NCBI GenBank assembly: GCA_017650325.1
Contig: JAGCFC010000065.1
Location: forward strand, 1 to 32,867
Direction: 5' to 3'
Source: Salinivirgaceae bacterium
GTDB taxonomy: Bacteria > Bacteroidota > Bacteroidia > Bacteroidales > SZUA-534
DNA length: 32,867 bases
The notes beneath the pieces are model-generated. The model saw only the letters and a program-made list of their open reading frames with translations. It was not told the DNA's origin and made no database searches. Shown here piece by piece: positions 30,705-32,867 of this stretch (position 1 is the first letter of the stretch; each line of letters opens with the position of its first letter). Position numbers and translations under genes: made by a program.

Positions 30705-32128
30705 TATTCTTCAGTGTTCGTTTCGTTATTTTCTCCTTCAATTTTGTTATGCACAAGCTGAGCCATCATTTCGGCTTCCATTGCTAATGCCGACCCGACA
30801 AACATTTGTCCGCGCATATGGCATATTCCACGGCGCACAGGTGCTAAAAATTCGAGCTTGAAAATAAGAGTGTCGCCTGGCACCACTTTGCGCTTAAACT
30901 TCACGTTGTCGATTTTCAGGAAATATGTCGACCATTCCTGCGGTTTCTCAAGGTCTTTCAGCACCAGAATGCCGCCCACCTGCGCCATTGCCTCAACCTG
31001 AAGCACTCCTGGCATTACAGGCTCTTGCGGGAAATGGCCTACAAAGAACGGCTCGTTCATTGTGACGCACTTGATGCCCACAACCGAATTGTCGGTCATT
31101 TCGATAATCTTGTCGACAAGCAAGAACGGCGGCCGGTGTGGCAGCAGTTTCATTATGTCGTTGATATCGTAGATGGGTTTCTGGTCAGGGTGGTAGATGG
31201 GGGCGACGCCGTTTTTCTGTTGGAACTTGATGCACTGGCGAATCTGTTTTGCAAATTCGGTGTTTGCGAAGTGTCCCGGCTTTTTGGCAATGAACTTGCC
31301 CTTAATCATTTTGCCGGTTAGCGCAAGGTCGCCGATAATATCGAGCAGTTTGTGGCGCGCCGGCTCGTTATCGTATTTCAGATCCTCGTTGAGGATTCCC
31401 TCGCGGGCTTTAACACGCGGCTTGTTGCAGAAGTCGGCAATGCGGTCGAACTCCTCCTGCGAAATCTTGTTCTCGACAATCACAATGGCGTTGTCGAGCT
31501 GGCCGCCGCGGATAAGGTTCATGTTGAACAACGGAACAAGCTCGTGTGCGAAAACGAATGTGCGGCAGTTGGAAATGTTTTTCTCGAACTCGCTGATGTC
31601 GTCGATGCTGGCGAACTGCTGGCCCAAAACCTTCGAGTTGAAGTCGATCAGCACGTCGATGCTGAATTTGTTATCAGGGTAGGCGATTATCTCGATGCCG
31701 CGCTCCTCGTTGACGTAGCGAATATTCTCTTTTACCTCAAAATATTGACGTTCAGCCTCTTGCTCCTCGATTCCGGCTTTTTTCAAAGCCTCGAGAAATT
31801 CGATTGAACTACCGCTCATTATTGGTGTTTCGGGTCCGTCTATCTCGATAAGAATATTGTCGATTCCGCAGCTGTAAACCGCCGCCATTACGTGCTCGAT
31901 GGTCGAAACGCGGGCCTCGCCGCGTCCGATTGTTGTTCCGCGCGAGGTATCAATCACATATTCGGCCAAAGCCGGAATAATTGGTTTACCCTCTAAGTCT
32001 ATGCGTTGAAATTTGTATCCAAAATCGATGGGCGCGGGTTTAAAGGTCATTTTAACGTGAGCCCCGGTGTGAAGTCCAGTTCCTTCAACCGAAACCTCGT
32101 TCTTGATAGTCTGTTGCTTATCAGTCAT
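30704..32128 (-). CDS. lpxC-fabZ: Bifunctional LpxC-FabZ: UDP-3-O-acyl-GlcNAc deacetylase / 3-hydroxyacyl-ACP dehydratase (474 aa)
   Basis: A natural fusion known from Bacteroidetes. LpxC part (1-about 305): Zn ligands H79 (TIEHVMAA), H259 and D263 (RHKLLDIIGD), general acid H286, plus TGLHTG and PIMDGSS-like PIMSGSS. FabZ part (about 320-474): LLPHRPPFLLVDK, catalytic H365 (FVGHFPQEPVMPG) and E379 (QVEAMAQ). One half commits precursors to lipid A, the other supports fatty-acid elongation, so joining them can balance the two. I start at MTDKQQTIKNEVS; the longer frame runs through the promoter. Directly upstream of lpxA. Confidence 0.97.
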   Translation of the reverse strand: MTDKQQTIKNEVSVEGTGLHTGAHVKMTFKPAPIDFGYKFQRIDLEGKPIIPALAEYVIDTSRGTTIGRGEARVSTIEHVMAAVYSCGIDNILIEIDGPETPIMSGSSIEFLEALKKAGIEEQEAERQYFEVKENIRYVNEERGIEIIAYPDNKFSIDVLIDFNSKVLGQQFASIDDISEFEKNISNCRTFVFAHELVPLFNMNLIRGGQLDNAIVIVENKISQEEFDRIADFCNKPRVKAREGILNEDLKYDNEPARHKLLDIIGDLALTGKMIKGKFIAKKPGHFANTEFAKQIRQCIKFQQKNGVAPIYHPDQKPIYDINDIMKLLPHRPPFLLVDKIIEMTDNSVVGIKCVTMNEPFFVGHFPQEPVMPGVLQVEAMAQVGGILVLKDLEKPQEWSTYFLKIDNVKFKRKVVPGDTLIFKLEFLAPVRRGICHMRGQMFVGSALAMEAEMMAQLVHNKIEGENNETNTEE

Positions 32129-32164
32129 TTTCAGCAATTTAATCGCGTGCTTTAAAAAGTGGTG

Positions 32165-32196
32165 CAAAAATAAATGTTTTGACAGAAAAACACAAA
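32165..32196 (-). promoter_or_regulatory. Promoter of lpxC-fabZ-lpxA
   Basis: On the reverse strand TTTG (32196-32193), 20 bases, TATTTTTG (32172-32165), a full match to the lineage pattern, 36 bases before the start. Confidence 0.75.
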
Positions 32197-32220
32197 CGCT
32201 CAATTAATTGCTATGCAACA

Positions 32221-32245
32221 AAAAAACCGGGACAAAATGTCCCGG
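32221..32245 (-). terminator. Terminator of the Ig-like/T9SS gene
   Basis: A perfect 8-bp stem CCGGGACA/TGTCCCGG with a 3-base loop runs into T residues on the reverse strand, about 90 bases after the gene's stop. Confidence 0.88.
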
Positions 32246-32302
32246 CCCCATCATGAGAAAAATCACGCTAACTCTTTCTGCATCAGCGTTTGTCTTTATA
32301 AT

Positions 32303-32326
32303 AGAGACGGCGCTAGCGCCGTCTCT
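32303..32326. repeat. 24-bp perfect palindrome
   Basis: AGAGACGGCGCT followed by its exact reverse complement AGCGCCGTCTCT. It lies between the Ig-like gene's stop and its terminator, and resembles dispersed intergenic palindromes. Confidence 0.9.
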
Positions 32327-32333
32327 GGAATAT

Positions 32334-32867
32334 CTATTTAATAACTACTCGTTTTGCTTGATTGCCAACACGGACAATATACAAGCCCTCGCGCTGCATC
32401 TGAATCTCGGTGCGGCTGCCTGCTGCAAGTGTCTTAACCACCATGCGGCCGTTCACGTCGAACACTGCTATCTCGCCTTCAATAGCGTCGGCGGCCTCAA
32501 CAACAATGGTGCTGTTGTAGGCGTAGATGCTTATTTCGGCAGCTGTCTCGTCAATAGCGGTGTTGTCGTCCTCCTTGCTGACGGTTACGTTGAAGGTTGT
32601 GGTGAGCGTGCTGCTGACACTCTCGAACGTTACAGTAAGCTTCTGCTCGCCAACCTTCTGGCTATCGAAGCCGCTAACCCAGCCTGCCAGTATTTCGAAC
32701 TCCTCAGTCGATTTGTCGCTGTAGCCGATGGCTATTTTGCCACCCTTGACATCGAGTGCCTCGCCCTGCTTGTAATCGACCTTGTTGGGTTTCGATGTCA
32801 GTTTGATGGTCTCGGCCAATATCTGCGGCACCTCAACTGTGGTGCGGGTCAACTCAACGTGGCATAC
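32334..32867 (-). CDS. C-terminal part of a secreted Ig-like protein with T9SS sorting domain (5' partial)
   Basis: The frame is open to the window edge, so only the last 177 residues are present. They contain one bacterial Ig-like (group 3-like) domain, with KPNKVDYKQGEALDVKGGKI and later VGEQKLTVTFESVSSTLTTTFNVTV (key pieces: Y-x-GE-LD, G-x-V/I, YSDKSTEE). A type A sorting tail follows: IYAYNSTIVVEAADAIEGEI, VFDVNGRMVVK, GLYIVRV and RVVIK at the end. Extracellular or surface location by T9SS is inferred. A terminator and a perfect palindrome follow. Confidence 0.85.
   Translation of the reverse strand, partial: VCHVELTRTTVEVPQILAETIKLTSKPNKVDYKQGEALDVKGGKIAIGYSDKSTEEFEILAGWVSGFDSQKVGEQKLTVTFESVSSTLTTTFNVTVSKEDDNTAIDETAAEISIYAYNSTIVVEAADAIEGEIAVFDVNGRMVVKTLAAGSRTEIQMQREGLYIVRVGNQAKRVVIK

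Noticed and set aside
1-32867. Search for tRNA, rRNA, integrase or transposase genes
   Set aside because: No cloverleaf-like sequence, rRNA segment or recombinase motif was recognised; a covariance-model scan would be decisive.

Overview
The window looks like a chromosomal segment of a Bacteroidetes (probably Bacteroidales) bacterium. The evidence is a set of lineage-typical features: an LpxC-FabZ fusion, a MetX-type homoserine acetyltransferase, a LspA with lineage-specific insertions, type IX secretion sorting tails (one nearly complete protein, one cut by the window edge), many SPII lipoproteins, and repeated matches to the Bacteroidetes promoter pattern TTG/TTTG - 19 to 21 nt - TAnnTTTG instead of E. 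coli-like boxes. No tRNA, rRNA, CRISPR array, integrase or transposase was seen.

Layout. 1-4131: a long surface or fibre-like protein (YadA-head-like repeats, tail-fibre-like repeats, C-terminal Peptidase_S74 auto-processing chaperone), a reverse-strand four-helix-bundle gene, and a second partial copy of the S74 gene end with its terminator. 4413-6460: ilvC and a small secreted MBG-like protein. 6480-6800: non-coding G-rich and short-repeat DNA. 6836-10932: a methionine/SAM operon (metK, esterase-like lipoprotein, metX) preceded by a convincing SAM-II riboswitch whose core overlaps a 25-codon leader ORF, and closed by a terminator. 11026-13639 (reverse): dksA-like gene, lspA, dgt. 13819-18096: panD, heptose-1-phosphate adenylyltransferase, lipocalin-like lipoprotein, radA, phosphohexomutase. 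18355-20908: lipoprotein, VTC-domain polyphosphate polymerase, DUF4956 membrane protein and DUF2490 outer-membrane protein, tightly packed. 21018-23525: an unknown lipoprotein/secreted pair, then greA with a terminator-like leader, and a HIT hydrolase. 23591-26272: a T9SS cargo protein, folK with a Rieske-fold-like all-cysteine lipoprotein (reverse), and two small unknown genes. 26349-28849: pheS, a membrane TPR protein, ribH. 28870-32867 (reverse): tandem universal stress protein, lpxA, lpxC-fabZ, and the end of an Ig-like/T9SS protein.

How the genes work together. Most of the window is housekeeping: branched-chain amino acid, methionine, pantothenate, folate and riboflavin synthesis, lipid A and LPS heptose, transcription factors (GreA, DksA-like), DNA repair (RadA) and Phe-tRNA charging. 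The regulatory logic is clearest at metK-metX, where SAM would shut down its own synthesis and the committed step to methionine. The least understood parts are the S74/four-helix region, the VTC-DUF4956-DUF2490 cassette, the all-cysteine Rieske-like lipoprotein, the inverted-repeat-rich leader of the 21163 lipoprotein, and the greA leader. All family calls come from reading motifs by eye; no database search was run.
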